In this document: positions 1 to 7,326 of the stretch, piece by piece | Layout: each line of letters opens with the position of its first letter | Position numbering within the stretch: the stretch's first letter is position 1 | Assembly: GCA_009787175.1 (NCBI GenBank) | Contig: WRGM01000147.1 | Coordinates: 1 to 16,385 of the forward strand | DNA: 16,385 nt | Source of the DNA: Candidatus Bathycorpusculum fermentans | GTDB taxonomy: Archaea > Thermoproteota > Bathyarchaeia > Bathyarchaeales > Bathycorpusculaceae | Direction: 5' to 3' | Made by a program: the position numbers and the translations under genes | The notes under the pieces: model-generated | Database searches by the model: none | Told to the model about the DNA's origin: nothing | What the model saw: only the letters and a program-made list of their open reading frames with translations

Positions 1-94
1 ATTCTTTATCAGTTAAATCACTATCATACATTAAATAGTAAACCTCAACAAAATACACACAACGCTAGTTAAAAACTTATTGAATACAGATTCT

Positions 95-107
95 GAAATA
101 TTTATAG
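95..107 (+). promoter_or_regulatory. Putative TATA box upstream of polB
   Basis: An AT-rich stretch (gaaatatttatag) resembles an archaeal TATA element. A start site about 25 bases downstream would leave a leader of roughly 60 bases before the polB ATG. That leader includes an AAGGGTG stretch near 177-183, a modest Shine-Dalgarno match. The rest of bases 1-191 shows no convincing gene; a short open frame runs in from the left edge and stops near base 72, but it has no recognisable content. This is assigned by pattern only. Confidence 0.35.
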
Positions 108-191
108 TTGAATAGTTACGGGTAACTTGGTTTTCGGTGGGGTAAAGCTTTTAGTTGGTTAATGTAATAGAAAGATAAGGGTGCAAGAGAG

Positions 192-2954
192 ATGGTGCAA
201 AATAGAACATTAGATTCATTCTTTGCAGAAGATAAAAAACCAGCAGTTCATCAGCCGGTTAAAGTAGTGCAAGCTGAAGATGAATCTGAAGCTCAAACAG
301 CGCCAATGGATATAGCAGTAGTTGAAGAGAAAAATAGTCAAGAAGTAGCTGTAGTTAAGAGAGAGAGAAAAGCTCGAGTTTTGCCGCCAATAGCGCCACT
401 TAATCTTCCACCATCTTATGTTGTGTCTGCAGCTTATAATGGACGTCAGCAGAAAGCAATTATAAAGCTCTATGAGCCTGAATCTGGCGAGTTATATTTT
501 TGGCATGATAATAGAGGGCATAAGCCTTACTGTTTAACTAATCTGCCAAAAGAGACCGTTTTACAATTTGACAGGGTTATTAAGCATAATGGATATGCGG
601 ACTGTATATCAGAGCAAAGATTTGACCCGTTAGCCAATCAAAATATTCAAGTTACAAAAATTGTTGCTAAAGACCCCCTTGCAATAGGTGGTAGGCCGCG
701 TGGGACTATAAGGGATATAATTCCAGAGGATTATAGTCAAGTATGTGGCGGTCAAATTCAGGATAGTAATACTAAAATTTGGGAGTCAAAAATCAAGTAT
801 TATCAGTCATACATTTTTGACCAGAAAATTTTGCCTGGCATGATTTACCAAATAAAGAATGGAAACTTGGAAGAGGCCCCTATTTATGAAGAGGTAGAGC
901 AGGCACTTGAGAGAATTCGTAAAGTTTTCAGCGAGGAAACTGTTGAAGAGCAAGAGTTTGTTGAAATGTGGGCTAAGCTTCTCGAGTATCCTGCGCCTAA
1001 ATTTCGCAGAGCCGCTATTGACATTGAGGTATACTCTCCGCTAGCTAATCGTGTTCCTGATGCACGTGAAGGTTCTTTTCCAGTAATTGCATGCTCAATT
1101 TACAGCTCAGATGGTGACAAAAAAGTTCTTGTTCTTAAAAGATGTGATAGACCAAATGAAAAACTTCAATCACCAAATGGTATCGATATAGAACTTTGTG
1201 AAACAGAGGAAGAACTATTACGGCAAGTCTTTAAAGTCTTAACAGAGTATCCATTTATTTTAACATTCAACGGTGACGACTTCGATCTCCGTTACCTAGT
1301 TCACCGAGCATTAAATCTTGGATTCCAAAAAAAAGATCTACCAATTGATGTGGGAAAACGCGTTTGTTCAATAAAATATGGTATACATATAGATCTCTAC
1401 AAGTTTTTCTTCAACAGGTCAATTCAAATTTATGCTTTCAGCAACCGCTATAAAGATGTAAGTCTTGGCGATGTAGGCGCAGCACTTTTAGGAATGGAAA
1501 AAATCCATTTAAACAAAGCCTTCGGTGATCTTACCTATAGTGAACTCGCACACTATTGTCTTAGGGATTCAGAAATTACATATAAGCTAACGAGTTTTGA
1601 AGATGACTCTGCTATGAAGCTTATACTGGTACTTGCACGCATAAGCAGCATGCCAATGGAAGACGTAAGCCGTCAAGGAGTAAGTCGTTGGATACGCAAT
1701 TTTATGCATCGTGAACATCGCAAACGCGGACTTTTAATTCCAAACGCTGAAGATATTTTAACCAAAAAAGGCAAGACCAGTACAACAGCAGTGATTAAAG
1801 GCAAAAAATACAAAGGAGCAATTGTCGTCGAACCTACGCAGGGTGTCCACTTCAATGTTGCAGTAATGGATTTTCCCAGTCTATATCCATCAATTATCAA
1901 AGTTTGGAACCTTGGATATCAATCAATCGACTGTAATCATCCAGAATGCAAAAGCCGAATAATTCCAGATACACCCCACTGGGTTTGCACCAAGAAAAGA
2001 GCCCTTGAAAGCTTACTAATTGGTTCACTTCGAGACTTACGTGTAAAATGGTACAAAAACTGTGCTAAAAATAAGTCGTTATCGCCTGAATTACGAAGTT
2101 GGTACAGTATAGTACAAGGAGCACTTAAAGTCATTTTAAATGCTAGCTATGGCGTTTTTGGAGCAGACAGTTTTGATCTTTATTGCCCCCCAGTTGCTGA
2201 AGCAACAGCAGCAATTGGACGCTATAGCATCACACAAATCCTTGAACACGCAGAAGCAACAGGCGTAAAAGTCCTATATGGCGACACAGATAGCTTATTT
2301 CTCAAAAATCCTTCTAAAGAGCAAATTGAAGAAGTAGCACATTGGACAGAACAAAAGTTAAACATGAATATTGACGTTGAAAAAATTTACAGATACGCAG
2401 TTTTTAGTGCGCGCAAAAAAAACTATTTAGGAGTCTTAGAGGACGGCACAGTTGACGTTAAAGGTTTAACAGGTAAAAAGAAGCATATCCCAGTTTTCAT
2501 AAAAGACGCATTTAACCAGATGAAAGAACGTCTCGCAAAAGTCAAAACACCAGCAGAATTCGAAAACGCAAAAAAAGATATAGCAAACATTGTTAAAGAA
2601 AGATACACACGACTAAAACGACGCGAATGGACGGATAATACTGAACTTGCATTTCATGTAGTCTTAGGAGATGACCTAAGCAGGTATACAAAAACGACAC
2701 CTCAACATGTAAAAGCAGCATTTATTTTACAAAAAAGCGGAAAAGAACTACGAGCAGGCGACCTTATAAGTTTCGTAAAAGTTAACAGCAATAAGGAAAG
2801 AGTAAAACCGGTAGAATTAACATATAAAAATGAAGTTGACACTGACAAATACATAGCATATCTACAGTCAACCTTTGACCAAGTACTAGACGCGTTAGGA
2901 TTGAACTTTGATGAAATCATTGGATTAACAAAATTAGCCCAGTTTTTTGTTTAG
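192..2954 (+). CDS. polB: Family B DNA polymerase, crenarchaeal PolB1-like
   Basis: This is a replicative DNA polymerase with a proofreading 3'-5' exonuclease, 920 residues long. The exonuclease sites are all present: Exo I DIE (D277, E279), Exo II NGDDFD (N360 to D365) and Exo III YCLRD (Y455, D459). The polymerase motifs follow in order: motif A DFPSLYPSII (D560), motif B KVILNASYG (K646, N650, Y653, G654), motif C YGDTDS (D698, D700) and a KKNYLG stretch after it. Overall layout and much of the wording resemble Sulfolobus PolB1, as far as can be judged by eye. The extreme N-terminus (NRTLDSFF, residues 4-11) and C-terminus (LTKLAQFF) both look like PCNA-binding PIP boxes. A low-complexity, charged linker fills residues 12-60. 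All motifs are contiguous, so there is no intein. The gene converges on the sugar-phosphate transferase gene, and the two stop codons share bases 2952-2953. One oddity is the Pro in motif A where Ala, Arg or Ser is usual. Confidence 0.96.
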   Translation: MVQNRTLDSFFAEDKKPAVHQPVKVVQAEDESEAQTAPMDIAVVEEKNSQEVAVVKRERKARVLPPIAPLNLPPSYVVSAAYNGRQQKAIIKLYEPESGELYFWHDNRGHKPYCLTNLPKETVLQFDRVIKHNGYADCISEQRFDPLANQNIQVTKIVAKDPLAIGGRPRGTIRDIIPEDYSQVCGGQIQDSNTKIWESKIKYYQSYIFDQKILPGMIYQIKNGNLEEAPIYEEVEQALERIRKVFSEETVEEQEFVEMWAKLLEYPAPKFRRAAIDIEVYSPLANRVPDAREGSFPVIACSIYSSDGDKKVLVLKRCDRPNEKLQSPNGIDIELCETEEELLRQVFKVLTEYPFILTFNGDDFDLRYLVHRALNLGFQKKDLPIDVGKRVCSIKYGIHIDLYKFFFNRSIQIYAFSNRYKDVSLGDVGAALLGMEKIHLNKAFGDLTYSELAHYCLRDSEITYKLTSFEDDSAMKLILVLARISSMPMEDVSRQGVSRWIRNFMHREHRKRGLLIPNAEDILTKKGKTSTTAVIKGKKYKGAIVVEPTQGVHFNVAVMDFPSLYPSIIKVWNLGYQSIDCNHPECKSRIIPDTPHWVCTKKRALESLLIGSLRDLRVKWYKNCAKNKSLSPELRSWYSIVQGALKVILNASYGVFGADSFDLYCPPVAEATAAIGRYSITQILEHAEATGVKVLYGDTDSLFLKNPSKEQIEEVAHWTEQKLNMNIDVEKIYRYAVFSARKKNYLGVLEDGTVDVKGLTGKKKHIPVFIKDAFNQMKERLAKVKTPAEFENAKKDIANIVKERYTRLKRREWTDNTELAFHVVLGDDLSRYTKTTPQHVKAAFILQKSGKELRAGDLISFVKVNSNKERVKPVELTYKNEVDTDKYIAYLQSTFDQVLDALGLNFDEIIGLTKLAQFFV

Positions 2955-3838
2955 AAAAGAATGGAAATAAAAGAATAGATAAACGCAATTAACGTAAATA
3001 CTGCAACTAAGGCTGAAATTATTATTACTATTTTTCGTTCAGTTAAGGGGCGATGATAAGTTAATGTGGTAACTAAGCTACGTCTGTGGTCGGATTCAAG
3101 TTTGTCATCTTTGAAGGTTATTAAAGCTTTTTTATGGGTAAAGAAGACTGTGAGCAGGATTAGTGAAGAATTGAAGATATAGGGTAATATTGAGATCAGT
3201 AAACCAATTTTTACATCAGCAATAATAGCAAAGGAGGCTATAGACATACCAATAGCAAAGCTGCCAGAGTTTCCTACAAATATTTTTCCCTGTAAATTTA
3301 ATATTGTAAGAATTAACCAGAAAATTATCGGACCAATCATTAATAGATAACTAGACGATGTTAATGCAGAGATACCCATTAAACCTAAAAGCACTATTGC
3401 GGGACAACTAGTTTCAAGTCCATTAAAACCACCAAGCATGTTAACTGTATTTGTTACAATCATTACGATTAAGGGGATTATTATATAGAAATACCAGACA
3501 CCGAAGTCAACAAATCCAATGAACGGCAAAGTAATTGATGTACGAGCATTCATTGCTATTGCAAAATAGACCAGAGGTAACGCTGCAATTAGCGGCATAA
3601 ATGCTTTATAACGCCATTTCAAATCCATCCAATCATCAAGTAGACCCATAAAACCGCCGAAGAGAATACAAACAGCAAGAGTTAGAGGCGCAGAAATACC
3701 AGACTGCACTTGATGACCCCCACTGAGAAAATAAAATAAAAAAAGACAAACAGTTGTAAATAGGACGTATAACACGCCCAAACCGTTTGGAATCAAAGGT
3801 TTTCCAGTCTTATGCTGATCGGGAACTTTGGGAAACAC
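2951..3838 (-). CDS. AglH/Alg7-type polyprenyl-phosphate sugar-1-phosphate transferase, lacking the first membrane helix
   Basis: This is a multi-pass membrane enzyme of the MraY/WecA/Alg7 superfamily (glycosyltransferase family 4). It is expected to transfer a HexNAc-1-phosphate from a UDP-sugar to dolichol phosphate, the first step of N-glycan assembly. Visible motifs are DQHKTGKPLIP (7-17), the metal-site LLDDWMD (D68, D69, D72), TNTVNMLGGFNGLE (about 129-142, very close to archaeal AglH) and FVGNSGSF (187-194). The last motif normally reads GD, so the conserved Asp is Asn190 here. A basic loop, DHRRS to TYHRPLTERK, lies near the C-terminus. The usual first transmembrane helix is absent: an in-frame TAA lies two codons before the GTG start. 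A strong Shine-Dalgarno (AGGTGAT) nine bases upstream supports that start. It follows aglB by 34 bases on the same strand, which suggests one glycosylation operon. The exact sugar cannot be read from the sequence. Confidence 0.87.
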   Translation of the reverse strand: MFPKVPDQHKTGKPLIPNGLGVLYVLFTTVCLFLFYFLSGGHQVQSGISAPLTLAVCILFGGFMGLLDDWMDLKWRYKAFMPLIAALPLVYFAIAMNARTSITLPFIGFVDFGVWYFYIIIPLIVMIVTNTVNMLGGFNGLETSCPAIVLLGLMGISALTSSSYLLMIGPIIFWLILTILNLQGKIFVGNSGSFAIGMSIASFAIIADVKIGLLISILPYIFNSSLILLTVFFTHKKALITFKDDKLESDHRRSLVTTLTYHRPLTERKIVIIISALVAVFTLIAFIYSFISILF

Positions 3839-3847
3839 GCTTTAGAT

Positions 3848-3854
3848 ATCACCT
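3848..3854 (-). promoter_or_regulatory. Strong ribosome binding site deciding the GTG start of the AglH-like gene
   Basis: On the minus strand AGGTGAT is complementary to the archaeal 16S 3' end and sits nine bases before the GTG at 3838. It lies between the aglB stop and this GTG. It makes the shortened N-terminus a real start rather than an annotation artefact, although a frameshift upstream is not strictly excluded. Confidence 0.7.
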
Positions 3855-3872
3855 AATGGATAAACCATAGGA

Positions 3873-6116
3873 TTATGGACGACCTGCATTATATGCAGCC
3901 CAATCTATCTCGTAGAGTCCGATCAAGGGAGCTATAGTGTAACCGGTGCTTAAACCAGAGAATTCTTCGCCTGCTCCTGCGATATATACGGGCTTTAAGT
4001 AGTCTAGAGATACATTCGAGTTATAATAGGGGGTAACAAGACCACCGGTGCTTTCAGAGAACTCTTGTTCAATATCTAGCAATAGCTTACGTATTACAGA
4101 GTTCTCCCCTTGTTCATTCCATACCCATCCAGCATATGCATCATATGAGCCAAAGTCATCTCGACTGGTCCATGCACTATTTGGATCCATAAAACCCTCT
4201 TTAATTAGACGATCTTTTGCACCACCAGATATATCGGCCATCCATGACCATTTACCTTCATCACCATAACCCCATGGTTGTGAATAATAATTTCCAGAGT
4301 CATCTTGCCAAATTGCTAGAACTGTGAAGACTAGTATGTATTTCACGTTCTGTTGACCATATGCGCTTAACATTTTTAGTGACAATTTTTCGTTGGCCAT
4401 ATATACAAAGCCCAAGTTTTCTATTTGTGTAGAGTTAACTGTAGCATTGTCGGCAAGTGTAGTTACGTTACCCTGAATACTTAACCAGTACCCGTAGTCC
4501 CACCATGAAACAACTATATCAGATGACTTCAATTTTGTACTTGTGTAGTCTAACATGTTTAACCATTGGGGCATTTGTTCACTTGGAGTTACTGGGAGAG
4601 CTGCAGAACTTATTGATGTGGGTGCATAAGCTCCTGCAACAGCTCTGGGCATACCTTCCTGCTTTGGTATTGGACTGAAAGCAAATTGTGTCATGAGAAG
4701 GATGAGTATTAATAGTATTCCAAGACCGCTATATTCTTTGCCAACACGCATCAATTTTCGTTTTGCTTTTGTAGCAACATTCGGTGTTTCTTTGAACATA
4801 ATCATGAAGGGTTTTAGCAGTCCAACTACACCCATACCTACTAGTAAACCAAATGCAGGTGCGAATATTACCAGTAAACGCACCATTGAGGCTCCGAAAT
4901 AGAGTCCGGTTATGCCGAAGAGTAGGAGGAATATGTTGCGGTTTGTTGGATTTTTAAGGGTGAAGTATAGTCCAGTGAGGAAGAATATTGCGCATATGCC
5001 AAGTTCTAGATAGAGGTTGCCCCATGCGGTAACGCGGTGTTCAGCAACTGATGCAATTAATGGCGCGCTTGAGCGGATAGATGGGTTGAGAACTGTAGCA
5101 AATTTTCCGGCAAGGCCGCCGAGGTAGCCGAAGTATGTTAATGAAATGAGGCAGACAAGTATTGCGGAGATTACTGCGGCAATTGTGAGCATTCTGTTTT
5201 TTGCTGAAATGTTGCGTTTTAGAAATTCGTTAATTAGCATTACAGCAAAGACTGCTATAACTAGGAGTATTGGGGCAGTTAATAGGTAAGAGTAGCCAAC
5301 TTGCGGGAATTGTATTGATATTAGTAAGCTTAGTCCCATGGTTATGCCGTAGCTGGTAAGTAAGCGTCTGTCAGCTCGTTTTAGTATTACGAGTATAAAC
5401 GCGAAGAGAGCGACTAAGCCTAAAACGTAATATGCTGCACCCCAGCCAGTGATGAAGTACGCTAACGCTAAAGCTGCACCTATAGAATAAAGTAAGCTTC
5501 CACGTAGAGAACGTTTTGAGTCTAATGAGCGGAAAAATAGCAGTACAAAGAAGACTAAACCAATCATACCAGGTATTTCGGAGTCGAAAAATCCAAGAGA
5601 GCTTCTCTGTACAAAGGATGGAGCTAGGGCCAAGAAGAGTGCAGCAAATAAGCCAACTGCTTTTCCACCCATGTCTTTTCCAACAAAGTAAAGTACTAGA
5701 CAAGGCAGAGTGCCCAAAAGTACTGTTAATACTGCACAGAAGGTCATTAAATCAACATTTACACCTAAAAAGCTAACTACGTTGTATAACGCAGCTGCAG
5801 TCATAGGTAAAGCGGGATAAGATCTAGACATGTCAAGACCGTCAGGATACCATTGTTGATAATTAACCCAATGATCTGTGTAGGGGGAGAGTAAACCGTT
5901 GTCTACCATATAGCCAGTAATGCTGTATTGATAGTATGGGTCAAATTCATTTAAATGAATTTGTCCTGATGGTATTTCCCAGCGTATAGGTAAAACACGA
6001 ACAGTGAATGCAACAAAGAGTATTAAAATTAGCGCTGAAATTACAATTATAGTAGAATAATTGAGTTTAAAGCCTTTTTTTAAAGATTTCAGACCATTAG
6101 TTTGACCTTTAGACAC
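3873..6116 (-). CDS. aglB: Archaeal oligosaccharyltransferase catalytic subunit AglB/STT3
   Basis: This is a membrane enzyme that transfers a lipid-linked glycan to Asn in N-X-S/T sequons on the outer face of the membrane. It has 747 residues. An N-terminal anchor helix covers about 21-43, followed by the first acidic motif EFDPYYQY (D59). The second is FFDSEIPG (D178, E180), and the TIXE-like motif is SVAEH (E359) in the external loop. A conserved MVRL (R413) lies in a late transmembrane helix. The soluble catalytic signature WWDYG is at 538-542, followed by a C-terminal globular part. About a dozen hydrophobic helices lie before residue 480. The GTG start is preceded by a GAGGGG stretch. 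Candidate TATA elements lie in the 91-base gap upstream (around 6161-6188), so it may have its own promoter. The sugar-1-phosphate transferase lies immediately downstream on the same strand, consistent with shared work in N-glycosylation. The DK/MI-type motif could not be placed with confidence. Confidence 0.95.
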   Translation of the reverse strand: MSKGQTNGLKSLKKGFKLNYSTIIVISALILILFVAFTVRVLPIRWEIPSGQIHLNEFDPYYQYSITGYMVDNGLLSPYTDHWVNYQQWYPDGLDMSRSYPALPMTAAALYNVVSFLGVNVDLMTFCAVLTVLLGTLPCLVLYFVGKDMGGKAVGLFAALFLALAPSFVQRSSLGFFDSEIPGMIGLVFFVLLFFRSLDSKRSLRGSLLYSIGAALALAYFITGWGAAYYVLGLVALFAFILVILKRADRRLLTSYGITMGLSLLISIQFPQVGYSYLLTAPILLVIAVFAVMLINEFLKRNISAKNRMLTIAAVISAILVCLISLTYFGYLGGLAGKFATVLNPSIRSSAPLIASVAEHRVTAWGNLYLELGICAIFFLTGLYFTLKNPTNRNIFLLLFGITGLYFGASMVRLLVIFAPAFGLLVGMGVVGLLKPFMIMFKETPNVATKAKRKLMRVGKEYSGLGILLILILLMTQFAFSPIPKQEGMPRAVAGAYAPTSISSAALPVTPSEQMPQWLNMLDYTSTKLKSSDIVVSWWDYGYWLSIQGNVTTLADNATVNSTQIENLGFVYMANEKLSLKMLSAYGQQNVKYILVFTVLAIWQDDSGNYYSQPWGYGDEGKWSWMADISGGAKDRLIKEGFMDPNSAWTSRDDFGSYDAYAGWVWNEQGENSVIRKLLLDIEQEFSESTGGLVTPYYNSNVSLDYLKPVYIAGAGEEFSGLSTGYTIAPLIGLYEIDWAAYNAGRP

Positions 6117-6207
6117 AAATTCCCCTCACGTAGTCATTTTTCAATTTAGATTTGTTTGGAGTATATCACAAAGTGGTTTATTTATGGCTTTCCAAAAAAT
6201 AACCATG

Positions 6208-6912
6208 CTATGGATTATTTAACTGTTTAATCACATGACATATAACCCATGGGCTGTATCTACACAATTTTCTTAACCTAAACACTCGCTCTAGCCACGC
6301 GAAAATAGGCACAAGACCACTTTGAGAAGTTCGTCCAAAAGGTAGCCAATTGAAACCTAAATGAGCATGCAGACAAAAACCAGCTTTAGGCAAAATTTGA
6401 ATAACACCACTGCAAGAATGCAAATAAGAACGCCCGCCCCCTAAACTCTTCAGTTTCCCCTTAAAACTCGATCTATTACCAAAAGACAGAACACAATTTG
6501 AGCCAAACTTTAACACACGATAACAATCATCCAAAGCAACACCGAGTTCAGGAATGTAATCTAGCACTTCAACCATAAATGCGGCATCAAAAACGTCACT
6601 TTTAAAAGGCAAATATCTAGCATCAGCCACTACAACAATTGCCTGCTTTGTCCGCTGTCTAAGACGTTTAAGTGAGCCACCATCAATGTCTATGCTTACA
6701 ACATTTGTCTTAGTATTTAACGCAATAAGAGATATCCTCCCAGATTCAGCACCCACATCAAGAACAAGCGTAGTTTTAGAAAAGTCAACAGCTTTTTTTA
6801 TAAAAACTGTTTCTACTTCCGTTAAATACTTACCCATACGAGTCTTTGCAGCCATCTCCCAATGAGTTTCCAGCATAGAAATGTCAGGTGAAGTGTGTTC
6901 AGTTTTTTTCAT
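6208..6912 (-). CDS. Class I SAM-dependent methyltransferase
   Basis: This is a Rossmann-fold methyltransferase of 234 residues with an unknown substrate. Motif I is LVLDVGAESGRI (49-60), a glycine-poor version of the usual GxGxG loop. The acidic residue ending the second strand, which should bind the SAM ribose, is in VSIDID (D76). VADARYLPF (95-103) supplies the adenine-binding Asp. FDAAFMVEVLDYIP (108-121) and the YRVLKFGSNCVLSF strand after it match the Methyltransf_11-type core. The C-terminal third is rich in hydrophobic and aromatic residues (LGFNWLPFGRTSQSG) without a clear full transmembrane helix, so the substrate could be a lipid or membrane component. It starts 15 bases after a small zinc-ribbon gene and is probably cotranscribed with it. 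No strong Shine-Dalgarno is visible. Confidence 0.82.
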   Translation of the reverse strand: MKKTEHTSPDISMLETHWEMAAKTRMGKYLTEVETVFIKKAVDFSKTTLVLDVGAESGRISLIALNTKTNVVSIDIDGGSLKRLRQRTKQAIVVVADARYLPFKSDVFDAAFMVEVLDYIPELGVALDDCYRVLKFGSNCVLSFGNRSSFKGKLKSLGGGRSYLHSCSGVIQILPKAGFCLHAHLGFNWLPFGRTSQSGLVPIFAWLERVFRLRKLCRYSPWVICHVIKQLNNP

Positions 6913-6927
6913 TGCTATATACCAAAC

Positions 6928-7095
6928 TTATTTGTTTACTGGTTTTACGTCAATACTTAAGGGTAAAAATGACAGCTTTCGTCCACAATTTGGACAGGCA
7001 GAACCATGTTGTTTGGCAACCTCTGCAGGAGGACTGAAAACAGATCCTTCATACAAAACGTAACTGCAACTAGAGCAAATAACACGTTGTGGCAT
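6928..7095 (-). CDS. Small zinc-ribbon protein, 55 residues
   Basis: This is a short intact gene from ATG at 7095 to TAA at 6928. The product begins MPQRVICSSCSYVLYEGSVF and carries two CxxC knuckles: C7/C10 (CSSC) and C34/C37 (CPNC). Together they form a classic four-cysteine zinc ribbon, followed by a short tail with GRKLSF. Small proteins of this layout are common in archaea, but the function of this one is unknown; nucleic-acid or protein binding is a guess. The start fits a leaderless or nearly leaderless transcript, since a TATA-like element lies about 26-41 bases upstream. The methyltransferase gene follows after 15 bases, which suggests they share a transcript. Confidence 0.78.
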   Translation of the reverse strand: MPQRVICSSCSYVLYEGSVFSPPAEVAKQHGSACPNCGRKLSFLPLSIDVKPVNK

Positions 7096-7120
7096 CTTTA
7101 ACCCCAAAAGATAAGTCGGT

Positions 7121-7136
7121 ATTATAATATTTATTA
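7121..7136 (-). promoter_or_regulatory. Putative TATA box for the zinc-ribbon/methyltransferase pair
   Basis: On the minus strand this reads TAATAAATATTATAAT. Its centre is about 33 bases upstream of the ATG at 7095. That places the start site within about ten bases of the ATG and predicts a leaderless or nearly leaderless mRNA. It is a pattern match only. Confidence 0.4.
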
Positions 7137-7204
7137 ATTATCATTAAATTTCTTGCGAAACTAAATTAAGTGCGGTTGATGTTTTTTGTGGTTGTTGTGA
7201 ACGT

Positions 7205-7321
7205 ATGAAGTATGAGACGCTTAAGGGTTATTCGGACGAAGATTTTCGTCGTATAACAGGTGTTAAGCGTGTTACTTTTGTAAAAGTGTTTACTTGTCAA
7301 ATAATTAAAAGTGTGGTTTAG
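7205..7321 (+). pseudogene. Transposase N-terminal remnant (HTH of a DDE transposase)
   Basis: This is a 38-codon frame starting with ATG at 7205. It reads MKYETLKGYSDEDFRRITGV followed by KRVTFVKV. It strongly resembles the N-terminal helix-turn-helix region seen in IS5-related DDE transposases, where K[YF]ET-x-SDE-x-FRR-x-TGVKR-x-TF is typical. After about residue 28 the similarity ends, and a TAG closes the frame six bases before the topA start. No DDE catalytic core, terminal inverted repeat or target duplication can be seen, so only the 5' end of an insertion sequence survives. The family call is from memory of the motif and is not a search result. Confidence 0.6.
7298..7310 (+). promoter_or_regulatory. 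Putative TATA box for topA inside the transposase remnant
   Basis: The stretch caaataattaaaa is centred about 23-25 bases before the TTG start of topA, the spacing expected for a leaderless archaeal transcript. No Shine-Dalgarno lies before that TTG, which fits a leaderless mRNA. The element overlaps the degenerate tail of the transposase fragment. Confidence 0.35.
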
Positions 7322-7326
7322 CACGC

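Noticed and set aside
1..191. 3' end of an upstream gene entering from the left edge
   Set aside because: A 23-codon open frame ends near base 72, but its residues show no family signal and it is too short to support a call.
192..2954. Intein within the polymerase gene
   Set aside because: Polymerases often carry inteins in motifs A, B or C, but all three are contiguous here, no splicing-domain motifs are seen, and the length of 920 residues is normal for PolB1 with a linker.
3839..3960. Missing first helix of the AglH-like enzyme hidden in another frame upstream
   Set aside because: The upstream bases encode the aglB C-terminus. The in-frame stop before the GTG and the strong Shine-Dalgarno favour the short form, and no hydrophobic helix was found in the frames examined over 3839-3872.
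5371..5703. 110-codon minus-strand frame inside aglB
   Set aside because: It lies in a shifted frame on the same strand as aglB, which is strongly supported by its motifs. Its composition looks like a frame shadow.
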